64,000 nucleotides of DNA, from NCBI GenBank assembly GCA_016218025.1, contig JACRFD010000050.1:1-64000 (forward strand), given 5' to 3'. Below, in pieces: positions 10,118-19,274 of the stretch. The position numbers and the translations under genes were made by a program. Source of the DNA: Ignavibacteriales bacterium. GTDB lineage: Bacteria > Bacteroidota > Ignavibacteria > UBA10030 > SZUA-254. Below the pieces are notes generated by a model. It was not told where the DNA came from and did no database searches. It saw only the letters and a list, made by a program, of their open reading frames with translations. Numbering within the stretch: position 1 is the stretch's first letter; each line of letters begins with the position of its first letter.

Positions 10118-10684
10118 TTATTTTAAGATAGCCCTTATCGCTTCGGCAAATTGTTCTTTGGTTCTTCCGCCGACAATTGTCTGAGAAATTTTTCCATCAG
10201 CATCTATTAAAAACGTTGTCGGTATAACTCTAATGTTTCCGTATGTTTCCTCAAGCTCTTCGTTTGAAATTACAATTTGATATGTTATGCCTGCTTCGGC
10301 AACAAATGCTTTTACATCGTCTATTACATTTGCACCGCGGTCTGTTGATACACCAATTACTTTAACCCCTTCATTTTCCATTTCTTTGCTTAAAGCAATC
10401 AGATCGGGAAGTTCACGCTTACATGGTCCGCACCAAGTAGCCCAGAAATTTACCAACGTTACTTTTCCTCGGAAATTATCAAAAGAGATTGTTTTTCCGT
10501 CTTTATCTTTCCAAGAAAAATTGGGTGCAAGGTCTCCCCGCTTTTCGAACCCCGATATTTCTGAAACATTCGCAGCTCCCGATGATTTCGAACCGTTTTC
10601 TGAAACTGCTTCTTTCTTCTTAGCACAACCGCTTATTAAAAGAATCGATAATAAAGCTATAAATGGTATTCTAAATAAATTCAT
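10118..10684 (-). CDS. TlpA/ResA-like thiol-disulfide oxidoreductase lipoprotein
   Basis: Predicted periplasm-facing, membrane-anchored thioredoxin-fold protein of 188 residues. The N-terminus is a lipoprotein signal with lipobox LISGC (acylated Cys20). After a Ser/Gly-rich linker the redoxin domain starts near residue 50 (DLAPNFSWKDKDGK), with the active site WATWCGPC at C85/C88 and a cis-proline loop at VIPTTFLID. Proteins of this type reduce disulfides in the envelope, for example during cytochrome c maturation, but the partner here is unknown. An ECF sigma-factor gene lies 83 nt upstream on the same strand, so the two could be co-transcribed. It ends convergently with the giant surface protein. 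Confidence 0.9.
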   Translation of the reverse strand: MNLFRIPFIALLSILLISGCAKKKEAVSENGSKSSGAANVSEISGFEKRGDLAPNFSWKDKDGKTISFDNFRGKVTLVNFWATWCGPCKRELPDLIALSKEMENEGVKVIGVSTDRGANVIDDVKAFVAEAGITYQIVISNEELEETYGNIRVIPTTFLIDADGKISQTIVGGRTKEQFAEAIRAILK

Positions 10685-10767
10685 TTTTATAAACTTTCAA
10701 ATGGTGATTAATAATTTTTTCAATCTATATATGATGTACGTTGATCGGAGAGAATTAGATTCAATTT

Positions 10768-11346
10768 TTATCTCTTCTTCGTTGATAAATAACCATGTTT
10801 ATTTGCATAATCGAAAAGTGACTCCTGAAGCATTTTTCTTCCACGGTGCAACCGCGACCTGACAGTTCCTATCGGACAGTCGACAAATTCCGCAATTTCC
10901 TCATAACTCAAACCTTCAATGTCGGATAAAATAACCACGGTTCTGAAATCTTCCGGTAATTTTTCTATCGCCTTTGCAACATCATCCTCAAGCAGTCCTC
11001 CGAATATTTTTTCCTGCAAATCGTTTTGATCGGTGTACTGGTGCCTGATAGTGTTGTAAAAATTAGCGATCTCTTCATAATCAACCATGCCCGGTTCTTT
11101 GGTTTCTTTCCGGTAGCGGTTGATATATGAATTTTTCATAATCCTAAATAACCAAGCCCTGATGTTCGTTCCTTTTTCATACTTATCCCAAAATCTAAAC
11201 GCCTTCATAAATGTTTCCTGAACAAGATCATCCGCATCGTCGGAACTACCGGTTAAACGCAAAGCATAATTAAAAAGTATGTCCATCTGTGGGACAGCTT
11301 CGGTTTCGAATTCGCGATAAGTTTGTTTGGAATATGTTTTACTCAT
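10768..11346 (-). CDS. ECF-type sigma-70 family RNA polymerase sigma factor
   Basis: Alternative sigma factor of 192 residues. Region 2 is at about 20-90, with DADDLVQETFMKAFRFWDKY and the -10 recognition stretch NIRAWLFRIMKNSYINRYRK. Region 4 is at about 130-185, with LPEDFRTVVILSDIEGLSYEEIAE and the helix-turn-helix CPIGTVRSRLHRGR. The ATG at 11346 is preferred to the adjacent in-frame TTG at 11349. No anti-sigma factor is adjacent: the downstream gene is a TlpA-like lipoprotein and the upstream one a Tat-exported hydrolase. The linker between regions 2 and 4 (ETKEPGMVDYEEIANFYNTIRHQ) resembles sigma factors that act without a classical membrane anti-sigma, but that is inference. Regulon unknown. 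Confidence 0.92.
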   Translation of the reverse strand: MSKTYSKQTYREFETEAVPQMDILFNYALRLTGSSDDADDLVQETFMKAFRFWDKYEKGTNIRAWLFRIMKNSYINRYRKETKEPGMVDYEEIANFYNTIRHQYTDQNDLQEKIFGGLLEDDVAKAIEKLPEDFRTVVILSDIEGLSYEEIAEFVDCPIGTVRSRLHRGRKMLQESLFDYANKHGYLSTKKR

Positions 11347-11542
11347 CAATGCAATTTGTGTTTATAGAACGCTTGGATTTAAAATCTTTCCATTCATTGA
11401 AAAAAATGAATTTATGTGATAAATGTTTGAATCGAACATAAAATAATACGAAAATATGATTAGAGTAGCAAAAGTTAAATTTGTATGTTGAGCCGGGTGA
11501 AAATTAAAGGAACTTAATGGTGGGTTTCTATGTGAATAAATT

Positions 11543-11644
11543 ACGTGGTTGACTAAAAAGTAATTTTTACTTCATCAATTATTCAAAAATGAATTGTTTT
11601 CGATTGTGATATCACAATTAATTGTACTTATTAGTCAACCCCGT
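11543..11644. repeat. ~100-bp near-palindromic element with 20-bp inverted termini
   Basis: The arm at 11543-11562 and the reverse complement of 11625-11644 match at 18 of 20 positions; the perfect core is GGTTGACTAA (11547-11556) and TTAGTCAACC (11631-11640). Inside are smaller palindromes, including a perfect 16-mer ATTGTGATATCACAAT (11603-11618) and AAGTAATTTTTACTT. The 332-nt gap 11347-11681 between two minus-strand genes contains no reading frame. It could be a MITE-like remnant or a strong transcript-end hairpin for the asparaginase-like gene. No clear target-site duplication is visible. Confidence 0.55.
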
Positions 11645-11681
11645 CAGGTTAATTGAGCTCAAACAAGTTCTGTTGATTGAA

Positions 11682-12746
11682 TTATTTTTTGAATAGGTAG
11701 GCACTTTCAATTTTTTTAACAGATGTTCCATCGTGTATTAAAAATGAACCACCGCTGTAAAGCGTTGCTCCGCCATATTCGCCTCTTTTATTGATTGCAT
11801 AAAAAGATACGCCGTACTTAAATCTGCCTTGATCGTCCTGCAATCTTTTTTCGCGGCACCTGTCGTTAATTCGTTTGCATGCCAGGATGCACGACTCCTC
11901 CGGCGATTTGCCCTGACGCATCCACTCTACTATCATCACCGAACTACAATTTAAAAGATTTGCTTCTCCTCTGCCCGTTGACCCCGCAGAACCAACTTCA
12001 TTGTCGCAGTATAATCCTGCTCCAATAATCGGAGAATCTCCAACTCTACCCGGAATTTTATAAGATAATCCGCTTGTAGTTGTAACACATGAAAGGTTTC
12101 CGTTCATATCTAAACCGCTTAAATGTATGGTGCCGTAATGACGGAGATATTTTTCATAAATCTGTCCGATCTCCTTGTCTTCTATGGTGTGCGGAGGAAG
12201 CCAGTCATCCTCGCTGCTCAAATTTTCTTTCCATTTCAGCCATGCCTCGCGTGCCTGATCTGTCAACAAATTTTCTTCCATAAAACCGTGTGCCTTTGCA
12301 AATTTCAATGCACCGTCGCCGACAATTAATACATGATCCGATCTTTCCATTACTAATCGGGCAACCTTAGAAGGATTTTTGATATTTCTAATTGATGCAA
12401 CAGCCCCGCCACGATAACTAGAACCATGCATGACCGCCGCATCAAGCTCTACAACGCCTTCTTCGTTTGGCAGCCCGCCATAACCGACACTCATATCGTT
12501 TGGATCATCCTCTACAATATTAACACCGGCAATAACTGCATCAAGAGCGTCTTTACCTTCTTGAATCATCCCCATTGCTTTCTCCAAAGCCTTCGCACCG
12601 TTACCGCTTGATATTACAATTGGCTTTCCTGCAACTAATTTGTTTGGAATAGCAAATGCATTAAGATTTATGATAGAAGACGTTGCCGCCGCTACACCCG
12701 TCATGGTGGTTGTTTTTAGAAAATCTCTGCGTTTGATATTTTTCAT
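11682..12746 (-). CDS. Tat-exported N4-(beta-N-acetylglucosaminyl)-L-asparaginase family hydrolase
   Basis: Ntn-hydrolase of the glycosylasparaginase/type 2 asparaginase family, 354 residues. Family members cleave the GlcNAc-asparagine bond of glycoasparagine or aspartyl amides after self-cleavage into alpha and beta chains. The likely autocatalytic nucleophile is Thr206 in RHYGTIHLSGLD, replacing the usual HDT context. The substrate-binding block SGLSYKIPGRVGDSPIIGAG and the following CDNEVGSAGSTGRGE are intact. The N-terminus has a twin-arginine signal (RRDFLK, then a hydrophobic stretch ending near residue 32), so the folded enzyme should be exported to the periplasm. Activity on glycoasparagine versus isoaspartyl peptides cannot be decided from sequence alone. 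Confidence 0.88.
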   Translation of the reverse strand: MKNIKRRDFLKTTTMTGVAAATSSIINLNAFAIPNKLVAGKPIVISSGNGAKALEKAMGMIQEGKDALDAVIAGVNIVEDDPNDMSVGYGGLPNEEGVVELDAAVMHGSSYRGGAVASIRNIKNPSKVARLVMERSDHVLIVGDGALKFAKAHGFMEENLLTDQAREAWLKWKENLSSEDDWLPPHTIEDKEIGQIYEKYLRHYGTIHLSGLDMNGNLSCVTTTSGLSYKIPGRVGDSPIIGAGLYCDNEVGSAGSTGRGEANLLNCSSVMIVEWMRQGKSPEESCILACKRINDRCREKRLQDDQGRFKYGVSFYAINKRGEYGGATLYSGGSFLIHDGTSVKKIESAYLFKK

Positions 12747-12799
12747 ATAAATCTAATAAATGTTTTCAAGTTAATTGATTTGATTGTGAAAAATCGATT

Positions 12800-13555
12800 T
12801 TACCTTAATCCTGTACCAACTAAAGCCATAATTATAATCCACACGCTCCATAATCCCATCGATAATCCGACACCAGCCCAAGTAGATTTTTTAGAAATCA
12901 TTCCTAAGCCGATTCCAAGCACAATCATCTGCCAGATCGAAATAAAGTTTATCGACGACAAAATAGCATGAACGAAATTCTTAGGATCATAATTTCCAAC
13001 AACCAGCAGCGCGCCTCCAAGGGATGCATAAATCGATTGAAACACATAAATGATTGCAACCGTAACAACAACATTCAAAGCTGTTATGATAAGAGTTAGT
13101 CCGTATGTTTCCAACATTTTTTTGTATGTTACCTCGGCTTTGAAGAAAATTTTTACTGCAATCCAAAAAATCAACGGCGCTCCGAATACACTTATGGTTG
13201 TGTATATTATAGACATGACTGTTCCGGTTATGATCATCATAGTAGAAGATTCCATCATTTCCACCGCTTGATCCATCTGGGCTTGTGTCATTTCTCCTTT
13301 ATCTACTCTCTCCTGCATACCCATTCTCTGCGGCTCAAGAGCTTGGTCTTTAAGTGTTTGATTTGAAAGTATTGCGTAAGTGGAAATAAAAGAAAAGACA
13401 ATAAGCAAAAGATAAGGTATCAACCACGACGATCTTTGAACGGGTGCTTTTGCAACTTCTGTAAAAACTTTTCCGGGCAGGGCAAAAACATCTGCCGCTC
13501 TATCCCAAAACGACGTAATTTGCGGTTCTGCATCAAATATCGGCACTTCTTGCAT
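12800..13555 (-). CDS. Yip1-domain integral membrane protein
   Basis: Membrane protein of 251 residues with an N-terminal cytoplasmic segment (FWDRAADVFALPGKVFTEVAK), a first membrane helix (about 45-65), a hydrophilic Met/Gln/Glu-rich stretch (about 68-100), and four further hydrophobic segments (about 102-130, 145-170, 190-210, 225-248). This order matches the bacterial Yip1-domain family, whose function is poorly known. A good ribosome-binding site (AAGGAG) precedes the ATG. It is 53 nt upstream of the asparaginase-like gene on the same strand and could be its operon partner. The Met-rich loop is slightly unusual. Confidence 0.75.
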   Translation of the reverse strand: MQEVPIFDAEPQITSFWDRAADVFALPGKVFTEVAKAPVQRSSWLIPYLLLIVFSFISTYAILSNQTLKDQALEPQRMGMQERVDKGEMTQAQMDQAVEMMESSTMMIITGTVMSIIYTTISVFGAPLIFWIAVKIFFKAEVTYKKMLETYGLTLIITALNVVVTVAIIYVFQSIYASLGGALLVVGNYDPKNFVHAILSSINFISIWQMIVLGIGLGMISKKSTWAGVGLSMGLWSVWIIIMALVGTGLR

Positions 13556-13687
13556 ATAAATCTCCTTTTTTAATTTTGCAGAAATTACGGAATTATTTTA
13601 ACACTATCAACTTTCCGGAACGAGCTTGATTTTCACGAAATGCTTTATTATTTTGGCAAAGTCAATAATTTCATAATATTTGTAGTA

Positions 13688-14242
13688 ATGGCTAAGTTAA
13701 CATTAGATGAAATACGAGATCGATTCGAATCGGCGAAAGAATTCAATGAGATTTTCGATGCGTTCGAACAAGCTATAGAGCAACGCATTGACGATATTGA
13801 GTTATACCGTTTACTGTTTTGGAATTCGGCTTTAAAAGCAGAAGAGCTTTCTCTTTTTGGTGAAAAGCTTGCAAAAGAATTTCCGCATATCTCATACGAT
13901 GTTTATATGTGGCTTGCAAGTGTTTTCGAAGTTATGCATTCGGTCTATGATAATTACGAACTTGCTCTACAATATTATAAGAAAGCTTCAGCGGCAAAAC
14001 CGAATTCTCTCGCACCATATCTCGATGCCGCCGATTGCTACGAGCATGATTTAAAAATTCCACCAATTCATTTGCTCATTGAATTTCTTAAGCAAGGAAC
14101 TTGTTTGGTTGATGAACCGATGCCTATATATGAAAAACTTGCTTATCTCTATGAAATTTCGGGTAACGATGAAATGAGTAAATTTTTTAAACGAAAACTT
14201 GAGGAAGGCGATACACCGCCGGCTGACCAACCGCCAGAATAA
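13688..14242 (+). CDS. TPR-like helical protein of unknown function
   Basis: Cytosolic 184-residue protein without signal peptide, made mostly of paired helices. YELALQYYKKASAAKPNSLAPYLDAADCYE (about 95-125) reads as a tetratricopeptide repeat, and the following PMPIYEKLAYLYEISGNDEMSKFFKRKL may be another. I start it at the ATG at 13688 (MAKLTLDEIRDRF), because the sixteen residues upstream are hydrophobic and unlike the rest. It overlaps the transporter start by one base (TAATG), so it opens a four-gene plus-strand operon. The C-terminus is acidic and proline-rich. Function not recognised. Confidence 0.7.
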   Translation: MAKLTLDEIRDRFESAKEFNEIFDAFEQAIEQRIDDIELYRLLFWNSALKAEELSLFGEKLAKEFPHISYDVYMWLASVFEVMHSVYDNYELALQYYKKASAAKPNSLAPYLDAADCYEHDLKIPPIHLLIEFLKQGTCLVDEPMPIYEKLAYLYEISGNDEMSKFFKRKLEEGDTPPADQPPE

Positions 14243-15126
14243 TGAAATCAATCAAAGGGTACCTCTTCATTCTTGCCGCCACAACATTCTGGGGCATTGC
14301 GGCAACAATAGCGAAATTTTTATTTACTCACAACGTTGATACGCTGACGCTTGTTCAATTACGGATGACGTTTTCTTGCATTGTTCTTTTGATTTATTTT
14401 CTCATATTCAAACCTCATTTGCTTAGGGTTCGCATCCGCGATCTTTATAAATTCGCTTTATTAGGAATTCTTGGGGCGGCCGGTTCGAACTTCACTTATT
14501 ATTATACAATAGCAGCTACAAATGTCGCAACCGCGATACTTCTTCAATATTTGGCTCCACTGATAGTGCTATTTTACGCGATCATTTCCAGAGAAGAAAA
14601 AATAACCGCCATTAAAACCACCGCCGGAATGGTTTCGCTCGGCGGGTGTTACCTCGCCGTAGCGGGAAAAGATTTTTCGATCATCACAATTAATAATATC
14701 GGCATGCTTACGGGCTTTGCGTCTGCATTCTGTTGGGCGTTTACGAATATTTGGTTGAAAAGATTACTAAAACAATACAATGTTTGGACGAGTCTCGTAT
14801 ATGCTTTTCTTTTTGCATCCTTGTTTTGGTGTATCATAAATCCCCCTTGGAATATTTTTTCTGCCGGTTATGACACTAAAACCTGGGGAATATTTTTCGG
14901 TTTCGCCATGATCTCAATTTTAATTCCTCACTCGCTTTATTTTTCCGGCATGAGATATTTAACCGCTTCACGCGGCATCATAACGGCAACATTTGAGCCG
15001 ATTGTTGCAATTGTTTCTGCTTATTTTATTCTAAACGAAATTTTAAACCCGTTCCAAATATTCGGCGCCGTAATGGTTCTTGCGGCAATCGGAATACTTC
15101 AATTAAAACAAGAAGAGTTTGTATGA
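14242..15126 (+). CDS. EamA/DMT-family transporter
   Basis: Inner-membrane drug/metabolite transporter superfamily protein of 294 residues with ten predicted membrane helices arranged as two EamA repeats (about 5-135 and 150-288). The first repeat begins KGYLFILAATTFWGIAATIAKFLF and the second NNIGMLTGFASAFCWAFTNIWLKR, both typical. Members export amino acids or other small metabolites, but the substrate cannot be predicted. It is translationally coupled on both sides: its start overlaps the upstream stop by one base and its stop overlaps the trmH start by four (ATGA). Confidence 0.9.
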   Translation: MKSIKGYLFILAATTFWGIAATIAKFLFTHNVDTLTLVQLRMTFSCIVLLIYFLIFKPHLLRVRIRDLYKFALLGILGAAGSNFTYYYTIAATNVATAILLQYLAPLIVLFYAIISREEKITAIKTTAGMVSLGGCYLAVAGKDFSIITINNIGMLTGFASAFCWAFTNIWLKRLLKQYNVWTSLVYAFLFASLFWCIINPPWNIFSAGYDTKTWGIFFGFAMISILIPHSLYFSGMRYLTASRGIITATFEPIVAIVSAYFILNEILNPFQIFGAVMVLAAIGILQLKQEEFV

Positions 15127-15695
15127 CAGAAAAACGGCGGGAAAAATTTTTAAAAGTTATCAGTAATCGCCAGTCCGATCTGACAATTGTAGTGGAGGAT
15201 GTTCATGATCCTCATAATGTAAGCGCAATGCTGCGCTCTGCCGATGCCGTGGGTGTTAAAGAAGTTCAGTTACTGTACTTAAACGAAGAGTTTCCGAAGC
15301 TCGGAAAAAAAAGTTCTGCTACTGCGAGTAAATGGGTAGCAAGAAGAAATTTCAAATCTATACCCGATTGTTATAATAAATTGCACGATGAGGGTTATAC
15401 GATTTATGCAACTCACATGGGCAAGAGATCAAAATCATTATACAATCTCGATCTGACCAAGAAAATTGCATTAGTATTTGGAAACGAACATCGCGGGGTA
15501 TCAAGTGAAGCATCTAAACTTGCAGATGGTAATTTTTTGATACCTATGAGAGGAATGATTCAAAGCTTGAATGTGTCGGTTGCATGCGCAGTTTCTCTTT
15601 ATGAGGTATTACGACAAAGATTGAAGAGCAAAACAAATCATTCACTTCCCACAGAAGAACGGGAAAAATTATTTTTGGAATGGATTAAGAAATAA
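15123..15695 (+). CDS. trmH: tRNA (guanosine-2'-O)-methyltransferase, SpoU/TrmH family
   Basis: SPOUT-class RNA 2'-O-methyltransferase of 190 residues. The N-terminal block KVISNRQSDLTIVVEDVHDPHNVSAMLRSADAVGV closely follows E. coli TrmH, which methylates G18 in the tRNA D-loop, and it includes motif 1 with the conserved N and R. Motif 2 (IALVFGNEHRGVS) and motif 3 (IPMRGMIQSLNVSVACAVSLYE) form the SAM-binding knot. The length fits TrmH rather than the longer RlmB with its extra N-terminal domain. It overlaps the transporter gene by 4 nt; the thioredoxin-like gene follows 12 nt later. Confidence 0.9.
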   Translation: MTEKRREKFLKVISNRQSDLTIVVEDVHDPHNVSAMLRSADAVGVKEVQLLYLNEEFPKLGKKSSATASKWVARRNFKSIPDCYNKLHDEGYTIYATHMGKRSKSLYNLDLTKKIALVFGNEHRGVSSEASKLADGNFLIPMRGMIQSLNVSVACAVSLYEVLRQRLKSKTNHSLPTEEREKLFLEWIKK

Positions 15696-15707
15696 AAAGG
15701 AATATTT

Positions 15708-16262
15708 ATGATAAAGAACAAATTAAAAATCAACGATACAATGCCGAAATTTTTTAATCTTCCGGGTATCGAAGGAAAAAAATATTCGTGGTCTGACTTT
15801 CTTACACAAAAAGGTGTTGTTATTGTCTTTTCCTGTAATCATTGTCCGTATGTTAAGGCATACGAAGACAGAATGATTGCCCTCCAACGAGATTATATGA
15901 ATAAGAAGGTTCAAATTGTAGCAATCAATTCTAACGATGCGAATAATTATCCTGACGACAAATTCGAGAAAATGGTTGAGCGGGCAAAAGATAAAAAATT
16001 TAATTTTCTTTATCTCAGAGATGAAGACCAGACGGTCGCTGAATTGTTCGGGGCAACACACACACCTCAATTCTTTTTATTTTCTGTTGAAAATGGCGGC
16101 AATTTAAAATTGCGGTACAATGGAAAAATGGACGATAATTGGGAACATCCAGAGGAGGTAAAAGAACATTTCTTAAAAAATGCTATCGATTCGATACTTG
16201 CCGGTAAGCCGGTACACCCAGAAGAAACTTATTCTATCGGCTGTACAATTAAATGGAAGTAA
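15708..16262 (+). CDS. Thioredoxin-like (redoxin/AhpC-TSA) family protein
   Basis: Cytosolic 184-residue thioredoxin-fold protein with no signal peptide. The fold begins near residue 12 (TMPKFFNLPGIEGKKYSWSDF). The redox centre is FSCNHCPYVK, with C43 and C46 as a CxxC pair, followed by the cis-Pro region ATHTPQFFLF. This CNHCPYVKA signature marks a broadly distributed redoxin subfamily of uncertain substrate, perhaps peroxide detoxification. A third cysteine lies in the C-terminal YSIGCTIKWK. It is last in the plus-strand operon and is followed by 98 nt without recognisable signals before the convergent surface-protein gene. Confidence 0.85.
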   Translation: MIKNKLKINDTMPKFFNLPGIEGKKYSWSDFLTQKGVVIVFSCNHCPYVKAYEDRMIALQRDYMNKKVQIVAINSNDANNYPDDKFEKMVERAKDKKFNFLYLRDEDQTVAELFGATHTPQFFLFSVENGGNLKLRYNGKMDDNWEHPEEVKEHFLKNAIDSILAGKPVHPEETYSIGCTIKWK

Positions 16263-16360
16263 AATTATAAAAACCGAGCAGCAATTTCACGATTCTTCAG
16301 ATGTTCTTCTTCAAACTAATATTGGAAATTCAGATTTTGTTACAACAAAATAACCGGTGG

Positions 16361-19222
16361 CTATTTAAGGATTAAAACACCATCGCTTTTAATTTTAACC
16401 CAATATGCCTTACCGGGAATAATAAAATCGGAATAAGAATATGAGCCATTGTACGAATAAAATTTTGACTCTATTATATCTTCCGGTATCTGAATAATAT
16501 CCGTAACATTAACGGTATCCGAAACCGAGCCGATTATATTCCATCCCGCGTGTACAGTAATAGTATCTGATGTTAACGGCAATCCTACAAAACGAATTTG
16601 TTGTTGAGAATTAAACTTTAACCAATAACCTTCACCGTTGTTTAATGTTTCTGCTAATACGTATCCATCCTCAAATTTAAAAGCGGACGAAATTGAGGTC
16701 GGAAAAATTGTTGACTTCCTAAAATCTTCCACAAATAGCGGAACGGACAATAAGTTCCAGCCAATCTGGTATGTTATCTCAATGCTTCTCCCTCCCGGAA
16801 TAAATTCATCCGCTCCGATGTCCGGACTGACTGTGCTTCTTACTTCATCATCAAAATCAGTAACGATTTCAGGAATATATGTTCCCGCATTATTTACGGG
16901 CGAATATGAATTGGGGTAAATGTGTAAGTTTCCCGCATCCGGTTGGATAAAATATGGATTGGCATTTATACTTGCTGTATCTGTAGATGTTGGGAAAGAA
17001 GCAATCCATGCATCTAGTGTTTTTCTATCGCCGTCATTATAACCAATTGATCCTTGCAACCCGGGAGCATAAATATCGTTGTAATCTGATTTAAAATTTT
17101 CAGGCAATACGGATAAATAATAACAGAAAGATTTATCTTCCGTTGATGGGCTGCTGAAATTTATATTGTTGTACAAAATATTATTCAGAAACGTAAGATT
17201 ACTGCCGCCGGCTATTTCAATGCTCGCTGTACGGCTACTGATATTATCGGATGAATCACAGCCCCCAAGATAGATTGAGTTATAATAATAATGATCGTTT
17301 GTGTTTAACGTGCTGCTGCTATATATACCGCGAGAAATATTCGGATTGTTTCCGGCTCCGCTTGACAAGATAGAATAGATCATGTTGTTTATTATTTTAA
17401 TATTTGATCCTTCCCCCGAACCATTTTCAATTCCATATGCCCACGAATAATTAACTTTGGTTTGGATGTTGCCAATTGAGTTTCCCGATATTTTTACCTC
17501 TGTTGATCCATCTCCCAACCAAATGCCGTGAACATCGTTGCTTCCGGACGATTGAACCCAGTCGTGTATTTTATTTTTTTCAATGTTTGCACCGGTTTGC
17601 CATTGAACACCGATTCCTACTGCCCCGTGCTTCGAAATATCGCAATTAATAATTTTATTTCCCGCATCCCTGTAATAGGCATTGTACCCATATAGCAGTA
17701 TGCCGTAATATCCCTCCGACGATTTCAATGAATCGGCGCCCGTGTGAACAATTACATTCTTTATTTGATTGCTATCCGAATATGCTCCTTCAACTCCACC
17801 GATCAAAATACCCACCATTCCACTTGTACCTCTTGAATTAATTGTAATTTTTTGTTCGTTTGATGTAAGATATGAACCATCGATAGTGACTTTTGATGTT
17901 CCTCTTATATAAATTCCATAAGGTTTTTCAGGTGTTGAGGATATATCAATCAGCACGGGAAAATCACCGCCCGGTTTAATTAATATTTTTGCAGGCAATG
18001 AAATATATTCAATTGGTCCAAGTGTAAGAGGTGGTTCATTGTATGTGTTTGAAATTAGATTGAAAGTTACATCGTCCGATACAATATTGTTATTGATTGA
18101 GTCTATGGCTTGGGAAAGTGTAGAAATTTCTGCGCCGGCTCCGACCGTAAATGTTCCGGAAATTAAAATCACCGCTCGGAATATTGATTGACTAGAATCG
18201 TTCGAATAATTTTGATCATCACCCATCAATGAATATGCTGTAATTGTGTATAATCCCGATTCGGTCGGAATATAATCTGCAAATTCTTTCTGATAAGATT
18301 CTCCTGCAGGAATCGATGGTATTGTATCGTTGTTTTCGAAGATTGAACCCGATGGTGATGTTATTTTTAATTTAATAGGTATTTTTTCTGCATTTACTAT
18401 ACCTGCATTCCGAAAAGTAGCAAGCGGATTGAAAGATATATTTTTAAGAATTTTACTCTTCGCAAACGGATAATCCACACTGTTTACTTCTATATCTTTA
18501 ACAACCTGAGGCGATATAATTTGAACAAGATCGATTCCTGTATAATCCGAGCTTAAACCTGAGACTCCCCCGTTATAAAGCAAGTATCTGAAAGCGATAT
18601 AAATGTTTGATCCGCTCGGAATAATATTTTTCAAAGGATATTTTTGTAACAACCATCCGCTTGTGGAAGTTTTTATATATCCCAGTCTGACTGTAAATGA
18701 AGTAATTGCAGTGTCCGTTGTTGATATACGTATTTCAAGCGAGTCATCCCAAGGAGAAAAATCGGGGGAGCGATGCCAAAACTGGAGAGTGTCAAGGTCG
18801 CTGATTGAAAAAATTTGAGGAGAAATTAACCATTCATCTATATAAAAATCATTAGCTCCCTGATAATTGGCGGCGGCATAACCATCTCCACTAATGGCGT
18901 AAAATATAGAATTGTTGCCCTGAAACCACGGTCCCGTTGTTCCTCCGCCATCAACATTTACGGTCTTCCATCCTTGAGGTGGAAATCCGGTCAACCCGTC
19001 AAATTCTTCACTGAAGATTATTGTTGATGTTGGAGATTGAACATACTCGTTAACATTGTTGTTAATTGACGAAATAATCGGGTAAGAAGATGTTTTGCTT
19101 TTGCTTGAGAACGGTTGTGTTACAGGTAAAAGATTTCGGCTTTGTTTCGGGCGGTCTGCTCCAAATGCATTTGCCGAAAACAAAATACATTGTATAAATA
19201 TTATTATGCGGGCGAATTTCAT
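16361..19222 (-). CDS. Secreted surface protein: choice-of-anchor-J-like and beta-helix domains
   Basis: Predicted exported protein of 953 residues with a signal peptide (about 1-22, ending AFG). The N-terminal part (about 70-235; FSEEFDGLTGFPPQGWKTVNVDG and DEWLISPQIFSISDLDTLQFWHRS) matches the choice-of-anchor J jelly-roll type. A CARDB-like stretch (about 240-350) precedes a parallel beta-helix (about 360-790) ending in DIGADEF. The C-terminus lacks the NPFNP sorting motif. Instead it has two GWNLLSVP/GWNIIGSV-type units and ends AYWVKIKSDGVLILK. The terminal LILK echoes the LLK of the T9SS proteins here, so an alternative sorting signal is possible but unproven. It lies 121 nt downstream of the T9SS surface gene, with a hairpin between them. 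Confidence 0.75.
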   Translation of the reverse strand: MKFARIIIFIQCILFSANAFGADRPKQSRNLLPVTQPFSSKSKTSSYPIISSINNNVNEYVQSPTSTIIFSEEFDGLTGFPPQGWKTVNVDGGGTTGPWFQGNNSIFYAISGDGYAAANYQGANDFYIDEWLISPQIFSISDLDTLQFWHRSPDFSPWDDSLEIRISTTDTAITSFTVRLGYIKTSTSGWLLQKYPLKNIIPSGSNIYIAFRYLLYNGGVSGLSSDYTGIDLVQIISPQVVKDIEVNSVDYPFAKSKILKNISFNPLATFRNAGIVNAEKIPIKLKITSPSGSIFENNDTIPSIPAGESYQKEFADYIPTESGLYTITAYSLMGDDQNYSNDSSQSIFRAVILISGTFTVGAGAEISTLSQAIDSINNNIVSDDVTFNLISNTYNEPPLTLGPIEYISLPAKILIKPGGDFPVLIDISSTPEKPYGIYIRGTSKVTIDGSYLTSNEQKITINSRGTSGMVGILIGGVEGAYSDSNQIKNVIVHTGADSLKSSEGYYGILLYGYNAYYRDAGNKIINCDISKHGAVGIGVQWQTGANIEKNKIHDWVQSSGSNDVHGIWLGDGSTEVKISGNSIGNIQTKVNYSWAYGIENGSGEGSNIKIINNMIYSILSSGAGNNPNISRGIYSSSTLNTNDHYYYNSIYLGGCDSSDNISSRTASIEIAGGSNLTFLNNILYNNINFSSPSTEDKSFCYYLSVLPENFKSDYNDIYAPGLQGSIGYNDGDRKTLDAWIASFPTSTDTASINANPYFIQPDAGNLHIYPNSYSPVNNAGTYIPEIVTDFDDEVRSTVSPDIGADEFIPGGRSIEITYQIGWNLLSVPLFVEDFRKSTIFPTSISSAFKFEDGYVLAETLNNGEGYWLKFNSQQQIRFVGLPLTSDTITVHAGWNIIGSVSDTVNVTDIIQIPEDIIESKFYSYNGSYSYSDFIIPGKAYWVKIKSDGVLILK

Positions 19223-19274
19223 ACTTTACAATGAAAAAAATATTTCACAGGATTTTTTTACCTGCGTCTTGTAA

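Noticed and set aside
10287..10862. 191-codon plus-strand frame
   Set aside because: Antisense to the TlpA-like and sigma-factor genes, with no motif of its own.
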